The translations under genes were made by a program, and so were the position numbers. From Bog-473 sp049513455 (GTDB lineage: Bacteria > Actinomycetota > Acidimicrobiia > Acidimicrobiales > RAAP-2), in assembly GCA_049513455.1 (NCBI GenBank), contig JBEKWB010000001.1, positions 62,001 to 126,000 of the forward strand: 64,000 nucleotides of DNA, in the 5' to 3' direction. This document shows positions 18,619 to 26,891 of the stretch, in pieces (position 1 is the first letter of the stretch; each line of letters opens with the position of its first letter). The notes below the pieces were generated by a model, which was not told where the DNA came from, made no database searches, and saw only the letters and a program-made list of their open reading frames with translations.

Positions 18619-18647
18619 AGGATAGGGCCCCGGAGCGGTTCGGGCAA
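18619..18647 (-). promoter_or_regulatory. rplM-rpsI promoter
   Basis: On the minus strand TTGCCC and TATCCT are separated by 17 nt, about 90 nt upstream of the L13 start. Transcription would start near 18612, leaving a leader of about 80 nt. The truA stop lies 43 nt upstream. Confidence 0.65.
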
Positions 18648-18689
18648 GCCGCCGGCCCCGGGCGCGCCGACGAGCGGTGGGCCATCGGC

Positions 18690-19508
18690 CTAGCCGTAGC
18701 GGACCGAGACCAGGCAGAGCCCCTGCGCCGGGGCCGGATCGGCGGCGCGGTGGCGGGTGGCGGATCGCAGCCGCTCCAGCAGGGTGGCTGCGTTACCCCT
18801 CCCCCGCCCCACCTCGACCAGGCTGCCCACGACCGAACGCACCATCTGGTGGCAGAAGGAATTGGCCTCGATTTCGAAGCGCAGGAGCCGTCCCCCGTCG
18901 ACGGCGCCGGCATCGTCAACCTCTGGACCACCGTCTTCCGACCACCTGGCCTGCATCACCCGCCGCACGATCGGCTCATCGGAGCTGGTGCCGGGCTTGC
19001 GGCGGCAAAACGAGCGGAAGTCGTGGGTGCCGAGCAGGACTTCGGCCGCGGCGGACATGGCCCGGAGGTCCAGGTGGTCACGGACGTGCCAGGTCGTGGG
19101 GCACAAGAGGGGGTCGGGCGCCGGAGCGTTCCACACCAGGTAGCGGTAGCGGCGGGCCGTCGCAGAGCGGCGGGCGTCGAACTCGTCGGACACCGCCGTG
19201 GCCGAGAGCACGACGACCGAGGGGGCGAGCTGACGGTTGAGAGCCCGGGCGAGCCCGACCCCGTCGAAGGGGACGGGAGGCAGGTCGACGTGGACGACCT
19301 GGCCCCTGGCATGCACCCCGGCATCGGTGCGGCCGGCACAGGTCAGCGCCGGTGGTTCGGGCAGGCGCGCCGTCCGGCTCAGGGCGGCGCGCAGGGCTCC
19401 GGCCACCGTCGGTACCTCGGGCTGGACGGCGAAGCCCCGGAAGGCGGCACCGTCGTACGCCACCAGGAGCCTCCAGCGCTGCCGCGCAGCGTCGGAGTGC
19501 TCGGGCAC
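18690..19508 (-). CDS. truA: tRNA pseudouridine(38-40) synthase TruA
   Basis: This enzyme modifies the anticodon stem-loop of many tRNAs. The catalytic Asp lies in AGRTDAGVHARGQVVH. RRYRYLVWNAP, FCRRKP and NSFCHQMVRSVVGSLVEVGRG are also family signatures. I chose the GTG at 19508, 19 nt after the rplQ stop. A TTG at 19541 would overlap rplQ. truA closes the infA-rpmJ-rpsM-rpsK-rpsD-rpoA-rplQ operon, as in many actinobacteria. Confidence 0.94.
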   Translation of the reverse strand: MPEHSDAARQRWRLLVAYDGAAFRGFAVQPEVPTVAGALRAALSRTARLPEPPALTCAGRTDAGVHARGQVVHVDLPPVPFDGVGLARALNRQLAPSVVVLSATAVSDEFDARRSATARRYRYLVWNAPAPDPLLCPTTWHVRDHLDLRAMSAAAEVLLGTHDFRSFCRRKPGTSSDEPIVRRVMQARWSEDGGPEVDDAGAVDGGRLLRFEIEANSFCHQMVRSVVGSLVEVGRGRGNAATLLERLRSATRHRAADPAPAQGLCLVSVRYG

Positions 19509-19527
19509 GCGCAGGCTGATGCCGGTG

Positions 19528-19881
19528 TTAGACGAACTCAATCCGCGCCATCGGCGCGTTGTCGCCCGGCCGTGGGCCCAGCTTCAAAATCCGGGTGTAG
19601 CCCCCGGGCCGGTCGGCGTAGCGCGGGGCGATGTTGTCAAAGAGAATTTTCGCCATGTCCTTGTCCCGGATCAGGGCCACGACACGGCGGTGCTGGTGCA
19701 CGCCTCCCTTGCGGGCGGCGGTCACGCACTTCTCGACCACGGGGCGCAGCGCCTTGGCCTTGGCTTCGGTGGTCACCAGGGACTCGGCGGCAATGAGCGA
19801 GGCCACCAGGTTGCCCAGAATGGCCTTCTGGTGGGCCGAGCTGCCGCCCATCCGGCGACCTCGTTTGGGTGTTCCCTGCAT
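19528..19881 (-). CDS. rplQ: 50S ribosomal protein L17
   Basis: This large-subunit protein lies near the peptide exit. The 117-residue product begins MQGTPKRGRRMGGSSAHQKA and has the conserved NLVASLIAAESLVTTEAKAK, TTRR-region equivalent and C-terminal YTRILKLGPRPGDNAPMARIE. It lies 6 nt after rpoA, its standard place at the end of the alpha operon. Confidence 0.98.
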   Translation of the reverse strand: MQGTPKRGRRMGGSSAHQKAILGNLVASLIAAESLVTTEAKAKALRPVVEKCVTAARKGGVHQHRRVVALIRDKDMAKILFDNIAPRYADRPGGYTRILKLGPRPGDNAPMARIEFV

Positions 19882-19887
19882 GGCCGA

Positions 19888-20826
19888 TCAGTCCCGGGTG
19901 CGGAGCGAGAGCCCGCGCTCGTCCAGGCGCTGCACGACCTCGTCGGCCGACTTCTGCCCGAAGTTCGTGATGGCCAAGAGGTCGTCCATGGTGCGCTCGA
20001 CCAGCTCCCCGATCGTGTTGATCTGCGCCCGCTTGAGGCAGTTGCGGGGGCGCTCGGAGAGATCGAGCTCCTCAATGCGCAGGTCGAGGTCGGGCGAGCC
20101 GCTGGTCGTGACGCCGGTGTCGCCCAACTCGAGCCCTTGCGGGGCGTCTTCGAGGTCCGCCACCAGGCCCACGAGGTTGCGCAAGGTGTCGCCCGCCGAG
20201 GCCAGGGCCTCCCGGGGGGTGATGGTGCCGTCGGTCTCGATGTCGAGGACCAGGCGGTCGTAGTTGGTGGACTGCTCGACCCGCACCGGCTCGATGTCGA
20301 AGGTCACCCGATGGACCGGGGAGAAGATGGAGTCGATGGGGATGACCCCGATGGTGTTGGAGCGCTTGTTCTTGTCGGCCGAGACGTAGCCCCGGCCCCG
20401 CTCGACCGTCACGTCGACGGCCAGGCGGCCCTTGGCGTTGATGGAGGCGATGTGCAGGTCGGGATTGAGGACCTCCACGTCCGCCGTGGTCTGCAGGTCG
20501 GCCGCCGTGGCATCGACCGGCCCGCGCACGTCGAGGCGCAGGGTGACCGGCTCGTCGGTGTGGATGCGGACCAAGAGGTCCTTGAGGTTCAAGATGATGT
20601 CCGTGACGTCTTCCTTCACGCCGGGCAGCGTGGTGAACTCGTGCAGCGCCTCGTCGAAGCGCAACTGGGTCACCGCCCCGCCGGGAATGGAGGAGAGCAG
20701 GGTGCGGCGCAGCGAGTTGCCCAGGGTGGTCCCGAATCCGGGATCGAGCGGACCGATGGCGAATCGCTGCCGGTTGTTCTGCTCTTCGTCTACGGCTTCG
20801 ACGGTGGGTCTTTGAATGATCAGCAT
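19888..20826 (-). CDS. rpoA: RNA polymerase alpha subunit
   Basis: This subunit nucleates polymerase assembly and contacts activators and UP elements. Residues 1 to ~230 are the N-terminal dimerisation domain (FAIGPLDPGFGTTLGNSLRRTLLSS is the hallmark). Residues ~245-310 are the C-terminal DNA-binding domain (LSERPRNCLKRAQINTIGEL). Length (312 aa) is normal. It follows rpsD after 58 nt within the alpha operon. Confidence 0.99.
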   Translation of the reverse strand: MLIIQRPTVEAVDEEQNNRQRFAIGPLDPGFGTTLGNSLRRTLLSSIPGGAVTQLRFDEALHEFTTLPGVKEDVTDIILNLKDLLVRIHTDEPVTLRLDVRGPVDATAADLQTTADVEVLNPDLHIASINAKGRLAVDVTVERGRGYVSADKNKRSNTIGVIPIDSIFSPVHRVTFDIEPVRVEQSTNYDRLVLDIETDGTITPREALASAGDTLRNLVGLVADLEDAPQGLELGDTGVTTSGSPDLDLRIEELDLSERPRNCLKRAQINTIGELVERTMDDLLAITNFGQKSADEVVQRLDERGLSLRTRD

Positions 20827-20884
20827 CGTGGTGACTCCTGTTGCGTTGCGGGGTGGTCGGGGGCGGCGGGGGGACGCCGAGGTC

Positions 20885-21532
20885 CTACTTCGAGTACAGC
20901 TCGACGATCAGCTGTTCCTGCACGGGCTCGTCGATGTGCTCGCGGAGCGGTGGGTTCAACACGGCCACGCTGAAGCCTCCGTCGCCGGTCTCCAGCCACG
21001 CCGGGGTCTGCCGCTCCAGGGTGTCCATGTTGCGGCGGACCGAGAAATTCTCGCGGGTGCCGCTCTTGAGGGTGACGGTGTCGCCCTTGCGGACCCGGTA
21101 GCTCGGGATGTCCACCCGCTTGCCGTTGATCAGCACGTGCCCGTGGCGGACGAGCTGGCGCGCCTGGCGGCGGCTGGCTCCCCATCCGGCCCGGAAGACC
21201 ACGTTGTCCAGCCGCAGCTCGAGGTTGCGCAGCAGGTTCTCGCCGGTGATGCCGGGCTGGCGGCTCGACTCCTCGTAGAGGTTGCGGAACTGCTTCTCCA
21301 AGAGCCCGTAGATCCGCCGGGCCTTCTGCTTCTCCCGCAGCTGGGTCAGGTACTCGGAGCCCTGTCGCATGCGGTCACGCCCGTGCTCGCCGGGCGGGTA
21401 GGCGCGGCTGTGGCGGTCGGTCACCGCCTCGGAGACGGGGCACTTGAGCGAGTAGCAGCGCTCGCCCTTCAAGAACAGCTTCGTCCGCTCACGCCGGCAG
21501 AGACGGCAGACGGGTCCGGTGTATCTGGCCAT
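20885..21532 (-). CDS. rpsD: 30S ribosomal protein S4, zinc-binding form
   Basis: This protein starts 16S rRNA assembly and often acts as repressor of its own operon. The 215-residue product starts MARYTGPVCRLCRRERTKLF with Cys at 9, 12, 26 and 31, the spacing of the zinc-bound (C+) form. The S4 RNA-binding domain follows (RLDNVVFRAGWGASRRQARQLVRHGHV). It lies 12 nt downstream of rpsK. Confidence 0.98.
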   Translation of the reverse strand: MARYTGPVCRLCRRERTKLFLKGERCYSLKCPVSEAVTDRHSRAYPPGEHGRDRMRQGSEYLTQLREKQKARRIYGLLEKQFRNLYEESSRQPGITGENLLRNLELRLDNVVFRAGWGASRRQARQLVRHGHVLINGKRVDIPSYRVRKGDTVTLKSGTRENFSVRRNMDTLERQTPAWLETGDGGFSVAVLNPPLREHIDEPVQEQLIVELYSK

Positions 21533-21544
21533 TGGATTCTTCCT

Positions 21545-21943
21545 CTAGACCCGGCGCCGCTTCTTGGGGCGGCAGCCGTTGTGGGGGATGGGGGTGACGT
21601 CTTTGATGCCGACAACCTCGATGCCCACGGCGGCGAGAGAGCGGATGGCCGTCTCGCGGCCCGAGCCGGGGCCACGGACGAGGACGTCGACCTTGCGCAC
21701 CCCGTGCTCCATGGCCCGCTTGGCGCAGGCTTCGGCCGCCAGCTGGGCGGCGAACGGGGTGGACTTGCGCGAGCCCTTGAAGCCAACGTTGCCCGCCGAC
21801 GCCCAGGCGAGCACGTTGCCCTCGGGATCGGCGATCGACACGATCGTGTTGTTGAACGAGCTCTTGATGTGCGCCACCCCGTAACTGATGTTCTTGCGCT
21901 CCTTGCGCCGGGGGCGGCGGGCCTGCTTGGTGGGCTTTGCCAT
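21545..21943 (-). CDS. rpsK: 30S ribosomal protein S11
   Basis: This platform protein contacts the mRNA near the E site. The 132-residue product has the conserved GVAHIKSSFNNTIVSIAD and ends TPIPHNGCRPKKRRRV, as usual. The initiation codon is directly after the rpsM stop, so translation is coupled. Confidence 0.98.
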   Translation of the reverse strand: MAKPTKQARRPRRKERKNISYGVAHIKSSFNNTIVSIADPEGNVLAWASAGNVGFKGSRKSTPFAAQLAAEACAKRAMEHGVRKVDVLVRGPGSGRETAIRSLAAVGIEVVGIKDVTPIPHNGCRPKKRRRV

Positions 21944-22321
21944 CTACTTCTTCACCTTTTTCTTCCCGGCCACGGTCTTCTTCGGGCCCTTGCGGGTCCG
22001 GGCGTTGGTGTGCGTGCGCTGGCCGTGGACCGGCAGCCCCTTACGGTGACGCACACCCTGGTAGCAGTTGATCTCCATCTTGCGCTTGATGTCCTGGGAC
22101 ACGTCCCGGCGCAGATCGCCCTCGACCCGGAAATTGGCGTCGATGTAGGTACGGAGGCGGGCGACCTCCTCGTCGGTCAGATCACGGACTCGGGTCGAGG
22201 GGTTGACGTCCACCGCCTCGCAGATCTGGGTCGAGAGCGTGTTGCCGATGCCGTAGATGTACGTCAGGGAAATCTCGAGTCGCTTCTCGCGGGGGATATC
22301 CACTCCCGAAATTCGAGCCAT
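21944..22321 (-). CDS. rpsM: 30S ribosomal protein S13
   Basis: This head protein makes the inter-subunit bridge with L5 and contacts the P-site tRNA. The 125-residue product begins MARISGVDIPREKRLEISLT and has the helix-two-turn-helix YIYGIGNTLSTQICE. It also has GVRHRKGLPVHGQRTHTNARTRKG and a Lys-rich end GKKKVKK. It lies 14 nt after rpmJ. Confidence 0.98.
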   Translation of the reverse strand: MARISGVDIPREKRLEISLTYIYGIGNTLSTQICEAVDVNPSTRVRDLTDEEVARLRTYIDANFRVEGDLRRDVSQDIKRKMEINCYQGVRHRKGLPVHGQRTHTNARTRKGPKKTVAGKKKVKK

Positions 22322-22335
22322 ATCTGTTCCTCTCC

Positions 22336-22449
22336 TCAGCCCTGACGCTGCTTGTGGCGCGGGTTCTCACAGATGACCCGGACGACGCCATGGCGCCGGA
22401 TCACCTTGCACTTCTCACAGATCGGCTTGACACTCGGCCGAACTTTCAC
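22336..22449 (-). CDS. rpmJ: 50S ribosomal protein L36 (zinc ribbon form)
   Basis: This is the smallest large-subunit protein, 37 residues here. It reads VKVRPSVKPICEKCKVIRRH from the GTG at 22449 and ends ENPRHKQRQG. The zinc ligands C11, C14, C27 and H32 are all present, so this is the zinc-binding version. AAAGGA lies 7 nt before the GTG. It sits between infA and rpsM, its standard place. Confidence 0.97.
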   Translation of the reverse strand: MKVRPSVKPICEKCKVIRRHGVVRVICENPRHKQRQG

Positions 22450-22483
22450 GTCGCGTCCTTTTCTCTCGCTGCTGTACCGGTGG

Positions 22484-22708
22484 CTACTTGTACCGGTAGG
22501 TGATACGGCCCCGGTTGAGGTCGTACGGAGTGATCTCCACCTGCACCTTGTCCCCCGGAAGGATGCGGATGCGGTGCATCCGCATCTTCCCCGAGCTGTG
22601 CGCCAAGACCTTGTGTCCGTTCTCCAGCTCTACACGGAACATCGCATTGGGCAGTGGCTCGACCACCGTACCTTCGAGCACGATGGCATCTTCCTTGGGC
22701 TTGGGCAG
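22484..22708 (-). CDS. infA: Translation initiation factor IF-1, probable CTG start
   Basis: This OB-fold factor blocks the A site during initiation. The core EGTVVEPLPNAMFRVELENGH, MRMHRIRILPGDKV and PYDLNRGRITYRYK is unmistakable. The only ATG/GTG/TTG start in frame is a GTG at 22681, giving 65 residues and lacking the first strand. Ten residues typical of the family N-terminus (PKPKEDAIV) are encoded upstream. They are preceded by a CTG at 22708 with GAGGAG 6 nt before it, which gives the normal length of 74 residues. I therefore propose CTG as the start. Confidence 0.88.
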   Translation of the reverse strand: MPKPKEDAIVLEGTVVEPLPNAMFRVELENGHKVLAHSSGKMRMHRIRILPGDKVQVEITPYDLNRGRITYRYK

Positions 22709-22840
22709 GTGACTCTCCTCAATAATCGATTCTGTTGCTACTCCGAGCGCACCGGTGGCGCGGGGCCGGAACGGGGCGGAATCGGATGCGGCCCGACGAC
22801 AGGTGACCCCCGAAGGGACCTGGCCCAGAGCCAGCGAATT

Positions 22841-22869
22841 ATTCTACCCCAATTGGCGACAAATTCCAA
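22841..22869 (-). promoter_or_regulatory. Promoter of the infA / alpha operon
   Basis: On the minus strand TTGGAA and TAGAAT are separated by 17 nt, just downstream of the map stop. The leader to infA would be about 125 nt. This separates the infA-truA unit from the upstream secY-adk-map unit. Confidence 0.7.
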
Positions 22870-22891
22870 CGGGGCCGCTGTTCGCCCGATC

Positions 22892-23632
22892 TCAGGCCAC
22901 GGTGAAGACCTCCGGACCGTCCGGCGTGACCGCGATGGTGTGCTCGAAATGGGCCGACAGCCGGCCGTCGGCGGTGACCACGCTCCAGCCGTCATCGAGC
23001 ATCTCGGTCTCCGGCGAGCCGGCATTGACCATGGGCTCGACGGCGAACACCATACCGGTCTTGAGGGTGGGCCCCCGGTTGCCGGGCCAGTAATTGGGCA
23101 CCTGGGGTTGCTCGTGCATGGCCGTGCCGATGGCGTGCCCGACGTACTCGCGGACCACGCTGAACCCGCTGGCCTCGGCCACGTCCTGCACGGCCCGCCC
23201 CACCTCGTGCAGGCCGTTCCCCTTCTTGAGCTGGTCGATCCCGGCCCACAGGCTCCGTTCGGTCACCTCGAGCAGCTTCCGGGCCTCGGCCGAGATGGTG
23301 CCGATGCCCATGGTGAAGGCGGCGTCGCCGTGGTAGCCCTCGACGATCGCCCCGCAGTCGATGGAGAGGATGTCCCCCTCCTCCAGCCGGTAGGCCCCGG
23401 GGATGCCATGGACGATCATCCCGTTGGGGGAGGTGCAGATGACGGCCGGGAAGCCGTGGTAGCCGAGGAAGTTCGAAGTGGCGCGCCGCCGTTCCAGCAC
23501 GGCCCGGGCCACGGCGTCCAACTCGGCCGTGGTGACACCAGGCCGGGCGGCGGCCCGGGTTTCCTCGTGCATCTCGGCCACCACCTTGCCGGCCCGGCGC
23601 ATCTTGGCCAGCTCCTCGTCGTTGCGACGCAC
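22892..23632 (-). CDS. map: Methionine aminopeptidase, type I
   Basis: This enzyme removes the initiator methionine from new proteins. The 246-residue product has the metal ligands Asp in LSIDCGAIVEGYHGDAAFT, His in VGHAIGTAMHE, Glu in FAVEPM and Glu in SAHFEHTIAVT. No N-terminal SH3/zinc extension is present. The GTG at 23632 shares one base with the adk stop (TAGTG), so translation is coupled. The longer upstream frame is a shadow of adk. Confidence 0.97.
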   Translation of the reverse strand: MRRNDEELAKMRRAGKVVAEMHEETRAAARPGVTTAELDAVARAVLERRRATSNFLGYHGFPAVICTSPNGMIVHGIPGAYRLEEGDILSIDCGAIVEGYHGDAAFTMGIGTISAEARKLLEVTERSLWAGIDQLKKGNGLHEVGRAVQDVAEASGFSVVREYVGHAIGTAMHEQPQVPNYWPGNRGPTLKTGMVFAVEPMVNAGSPETEMLDDGWSVVTADGRLSAHFEHTIAVTPDGPEVFTVA

Positions 23633-24306
23633 TACTCCTGCCTCTTCTGCTGGCGCTGGGCGTCGATGGCCCCCACCACCCGGCGGGTGACGGCGTCCGG
23701 TGAGCCGGTCCCGTTGATCCGGACCAGGATGCCCCGTTCCCGGTACCAGGCGATCAGCGGGGCCGTCTCGGCCTCGTAGAGGTCGAGACGGCGCTCGATC
23801 GCCTCTTCGGTGTCGTCCTCGCGCTGGATGACCTCGCCGCCGCAGACGTCGCAGGTCCAGTTGACCATGGGCGGCGCCGCCGTCGAGTAGTTGGCGCCGC
23901 AGTCCACGCACACCCGACGCGAGGCCAGCCGCTTCATGACCAACGCAGTGGGCACGTCGAGGTCGATGACCAGGTCGAGGCCGAACGGGTGCACGATCTC
24001 GTCGAGGTCGTTGGCCTGGGAGGTCGTCCGGGGACACCCATCGAGCACGAAGCCCCGGCCCCTGGTGTCGCGCTCGGAGAGGCGGCCCCGCACCATCTCC
24101 ATCACCATGTTGTCGGGAATGAGCTCACCTTGGTCCATGAGGTTCTGGGCGCGGGCGCCCAGCTCTGTCTTGGACTTCACCTCGCCGCGCAACATGTCCC
24201 CCGTGGAGACATGCGGGACGACATAGTGGTGCGAGAGGCGAACGCACTGCGTTCCCTTGCCGGCCCCCTGCTTGCCGAGGACCACGAGCCTGACCCCGGG
24301 GATCAC
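23632..24306 (-). CDS. adk: Adenylate kinase
   Basis: This enzyme interconverts 2 ADP with ATP and AMP. The P-loop reads GKQGAGKGTQ rather than the common GPPGAGKGTQ, but Walker A residues are kept. STGDMLRGEV, FVLDGCPRTTSQA and the LID with four cysteines (CVDCGANY ... CDVCGGEV) are present. The LID is therefore the long, zinc-binding form. It starts with GTG at 24306, 6 nt after secY, in the conserved secY-adk-map order. Confidence 0.97.
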   Translation of the reverse strand: MIPGVRLVVLGKQGAGKGTQCVRLSHHYVVPHVSTGDMLRGEVKSKTELGARAQNLMDQGELIPDNMVMEMVRGRLSERDTRGRGFVLDGCPRTTSQANDLDEIVHPFGLDLVIDLDVPTALVMKRLASRRVCVDCGANYSTAAPPMVNWTCDVCGGEVIQREDDTEEAIERRLDLYEAETAPLIAWYRERGILVRINGTGSPDAVTRRVVGAIDAQRQQKRQE

Positions 24307-24312
24307 AGATCC

Positions 24313-25599
24313 CTACTTGAGGAAGCCCTCGTAGTTGCGCATCATGAGCTGGCTGTCGATCTGGCGCATGGTCTCCAGCGCCACACCGACCGAGATGAGC
24401 AGCGTCGTACCGTAGAAGGGGAACGAGTTGAGGTGCCACAGCGCCATGAGGATGGAGGGCACGACGGCGACCGCACCGAGGAAGACCGCACCCACCACGG
24501 TGATCCGGCTGAGGATGTGGGCGAAGTACCGCTCGGTCGGGGGTCCCGGCCGGATGCCGGGGACGAAGCCACCCTGCTTGCGGATCAGATCGGCCTGCTG
24601 GTGCGGATCGAAAGCCACGTACACGTAGAAGAACGTGAACATGAAGATCAGCACGAAGTACGCCCCGATGTAGAAGAAGCTGGTCGGCGTCAGGCTCGTG
24701 CGGACGAAGTTCTGGAACCAACCCAGCTGGACCACGTTGGAGATCAGGACCGGGATGTAGAGCACCGAGGAGGCGAAGATGATCGGGATCACTCCGGACT
24801 GGTTCACCTTCAAGGGGATGTAGGTGCTGGAGCCCCCGTACATCTTCCGCCCGACCACCCTCCGGGCGAACGTGACCGGAATTCGCCGCTGACCCTGGTC
24901 GAAGAAGACGATGACCACCAGCAAGATGAGAGAGACGGCGATGATCACCCCGAACTTGAAGTCGCCCCCCTCGGCCAGGATGGAACGGAAGCCGTTGGGG
25001 ATGGCCGCCACCACGTTGGCGAAGATCAGGATGGACATCCCCTGCCCGATGCCGCGCTGGGTGATGAGCTCGGCCAGCCACATGACGAAGGCCGTCCCGG
25101 CCGTCAGGCACATGACCATGAAGGCGGCCAGGGCGAAGTTGAACTTCGGGATCAGGTCGATGGAGGTGCCCAGCAGGGCGGAATCGTGGCCATGGAAGGC
25201 GTAGACCAGCCCCGATGACTGCATGAGGGCCAGCGCAACGGTGAGGTAGCGCGTGGTCTGGGTGATCTTCTTCTGCCCCACCGCACCCTGGTCCCGCCAC
25301 TCCTCCAGTTTGGGGATGACGGTCGAGAGCAGCTGGATGATGATCGAGCTGGTGATGTAGGGCATGACCCCGAGGCCGAACACGGCCAATCGGACCAGCG
25401 CACCCCCGCTGAAGAGGTTGAGGAAGCCGAGCACGCCCGAGTGCGATGCCGAGCTCTCGAGGGTCTGCAGCCTGCTCCAGCTCACCCCGGGGACCGGCAC
25501 GTTCGCCCCGATCTGGTAGAGGGCGATGATGGCCAGGGTGAAGATGACCTTGTTGCGAAGGTCCGGTACCCGAAAGACATTGGCGAGCCGGGAGAGCAT
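24313..25599 (-). CDS. secY: Protein translocase subunit SecY
   Basis: This is the channel subunit of the SecYEG translocon in the cytoplasmic membrane. The 428-residue product has about ten hydrophobic segments. Family motifs include MPYITSSIIIQLL near the plug region, TQRGIGQGMSILIFANV, and the cytoplasmic loop RPGPPTERYFAHIL. It follows rplO after 29 nt, as in most spc operons. Confidence 0.98.
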   Translation of the reverse strand: MLSRLANVFRVPDLRNKVIFTLAIIALYQIGANVPVPGVSWSRLQTLESSASHSGVLGFLNLFSGGALVRLAVFGLGVMPYITSSIIIQLLSTVIPKLEEWRDQGAVGQKKITQTTRYLTVALALMQSSGLVYAFHGHDSALLGTSIDLIPKFNFALAAFMVMCLTAGTAFVMWLAELITQRGIGQGMSILIFANVVAAIPNGFRSILAEGGDFKFGVIIAVSLILLVVIVFFDQGQRRIPVTFARRVVGRKMYGGSSTYIPLKVNQSGVIPIIFASSVLYIPVLISNVVQLGWFQNFVRTSLTPTSFFYIGAYFVLIFMFTFFYVYVAFDPHQQADLIRKQGGFVPGIRPGPPTERYFAHILSRITVVGAVFLGAVAVVPSILMALWHLNSFPFYGTTLLISVGVALETMRQIDSQLMMRNYEGFLK

Positions 25600-25628
25600 G
25601 GTCTCTCAGCGCTCTCTCGGTGTCGTCA

Positions 25629-26117
25629 CTACCGGTTCATCAAGGCGTTGCCCGATGCCGGGGGGCGCCCGTTTCCGAAGGGGAGCGGCATCCTCTCAAC
25701 GCTACCGCCCGCCGTGGTGATCGCGGCAGCGGCCGATGCAGAAAAGGCATGGGCGGAGACACGGATCGGCCGATCCAGCGAGCCCTGTCCCAGGACCTTG
25801 ACCAAGTCCTTGGGCCGGCAGAGGCCGGCGTCGATCATCGTCTGGACGGTGATGTCGTCGGCGTGCAACCCGGCCAGGACGCCGATGTTGACCGGCGTGT
25901 AGGCCACCCGGAACGGGTTCTTGAACCCCTTGAGCTTGGGGATGCGCTGCATGAGGGGGAGCTGTCCACCCTCGAAACCGGCCGGGACCGTGCTGCGCGC
26001 GTGCTGGCCCTTGGTCCCGCGACCGGCCGTCTTGTGGCCCTTGCCGCCGGTGCCGCGGCCGACCCTCTGCTTGGCCTTGGTGGCACCCTTGGGGGGTGCC
26101 AGATCGTGCAGCTTCAT
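25629..26117 (-). CDS. rplO: 50S ribosomal protein L15
   Basis: This is a late-assembly large-subunit protein. The 162-residue product begins MKLHDLAPPKGATKAKQRVGRG and carries the Gly/Lys-rich stretch GKGHKTAGRGTKGQ plus FEGGQLPLMQRIPKLKGF. Its ATG overlaps the rpmD stop (ATGA). The C-terminal ~20 residues (PFGNGRPPASGNALMNR) are slightly longer than usual. Confidence 0.98.
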   Translation of the reverse strand: MKLHDLAPPKGATKAKQRVGRGTGGKGHKTAGRGTKGQHARSTVPAGFEGGQLPLMQRIPKLKGFKNPFRVAYTPVNIGVLAGLHADDITVQTMIDAGLCRPKDLVKVLGQGSLDRPIRVSAHAFSASAAAAITTAGGSVERMPLPFGNGRPPASGNALMNR

Positions 26118-26335
26118 GCCGACACCTCCTCAACGCTGATCAGATGCGGGACACGGGCCAGCATGCCGCGGATTTCCGGCCGGTCCGGGAGATCATTGGA
26201 CTGACCGATGCCGCGCAGGCCCAGGGCGCGCAGCGTGCCGCGGTGCTTGGGCTTGCTGCCGATGGCGGAGCGGGTCTGGGTCACGACCAGGCGGGCCTTG
26301 TCGTCCTTGGTGGCCTTGGGCGGGCGGGCGGGCAT
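26114..26335 (-). CDS. rpmD: 50S ribosomal protein L30
   Basis: This small large-subunit protein has 73 residues. The L30 fold is recognised from LVVTQTRSAIGSKPKHRGTL and RALGLRGIGQSNDLPDRPEI. An extra ~15 basic residues (MPARPPKATKDDKAR) precede the fold. The ATG at 26335 lies 2 nt after the rpsE stop, and its own stop overlaps the rplO start, so the three genes are translationally linked. Confidence 0.96.
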   Translation of the reverse strand: MPARPPKATKDDKARLVVTQTRSAIGSKPKHRGTLRALGLRGIGQSNDLPDRPEIRGMLARVPHLISVEEVSA

Positions 26336-26337
26336 GA

Positions 26338-26889
26338 TCAGCGCGTCTCCGTGGCATAGAGGTCGGTCTCGCGCTTGCGCTCGCGGTAGGCCCGCAGCAC
26401 GCCGCCCGGGGTGACCTCGTCGGCCTGCTTGCCCCGCAGGGCCGCCACCTCGTCGGGACGGCGCAGCGCCTTGAGCCCGGCGATGGTGGCGTGGGCCACG
26501 TTGATCCCGTTCGACGAGCCCAGCGACTTGGCCAGGATGTCGCGGATGCCGGCCATCTCGAGGATGGCCCGGGCGGCGCCACCGGCGATGACACCGGTCC
26601 CCGGCGCCGCCGGCTTGAGCATGACGCGGCCGGCGCCGCTCTCCCCGATCACCGGGTGCACGATGGTGGTGCCGGCCAGCGGCACCTCGAACAGGTTCTT
26701 GCGCGCCTCTTCGATGCCCTTCTGGACGGCCAGGCCGGCTTCCTTGGCCTTGCCGTAGCCGAGGCCGACCTTGCCGTTCCCGTCGCCCACGACCATGAGC
26801 GCGGCGAAGGAGAACCGCCGGCCGCCCTTGACGACCTTGGCCACGCGGTTCACCTTGATGGTGCGCTCTTCGTACTGTGTGTCGACCAT
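26338..26889 (-). CDS. rpsE: 30S ribosomal protein S5
   Basis: This protein contributes to decoding fidelity and mRNA unwinding at the entry channel. The 183-residue product has the double-stranded-RNA-binding-like domain (VNRVAKVVKGGRRFSFAALMVVGDGNG) and the C-terminal domain (SGAGRVMLKPAAPGTGVIAGG). It lies 2 nt from rplR. Confidence 0.98.
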   Translation of the reverse strand: MVDTQYEERTIKVNRVAKVVKGGRRFSFAALMVVGDGNGKVGLGYGKAKEAGLAVQKGIEEARKNLFEVPLAGTTIVHPVIGESGAGRVMLKPAAPGTGVIAGGAARAILEMAGIRDILAKSLGSSNGINVAHATIAGLKALRRPDEVAALRGKQADEVTPGGVLRAYRERKRETDLYATETR

Positions 26890-26891
26890 GC

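Noticed and set aside
22484..22681. infA starting at the GTG at 22681
   Set aside because: This would delete the first strand of the OB fold. The upstream residues match the family and a strong ribosome binding site stands before the CTG.
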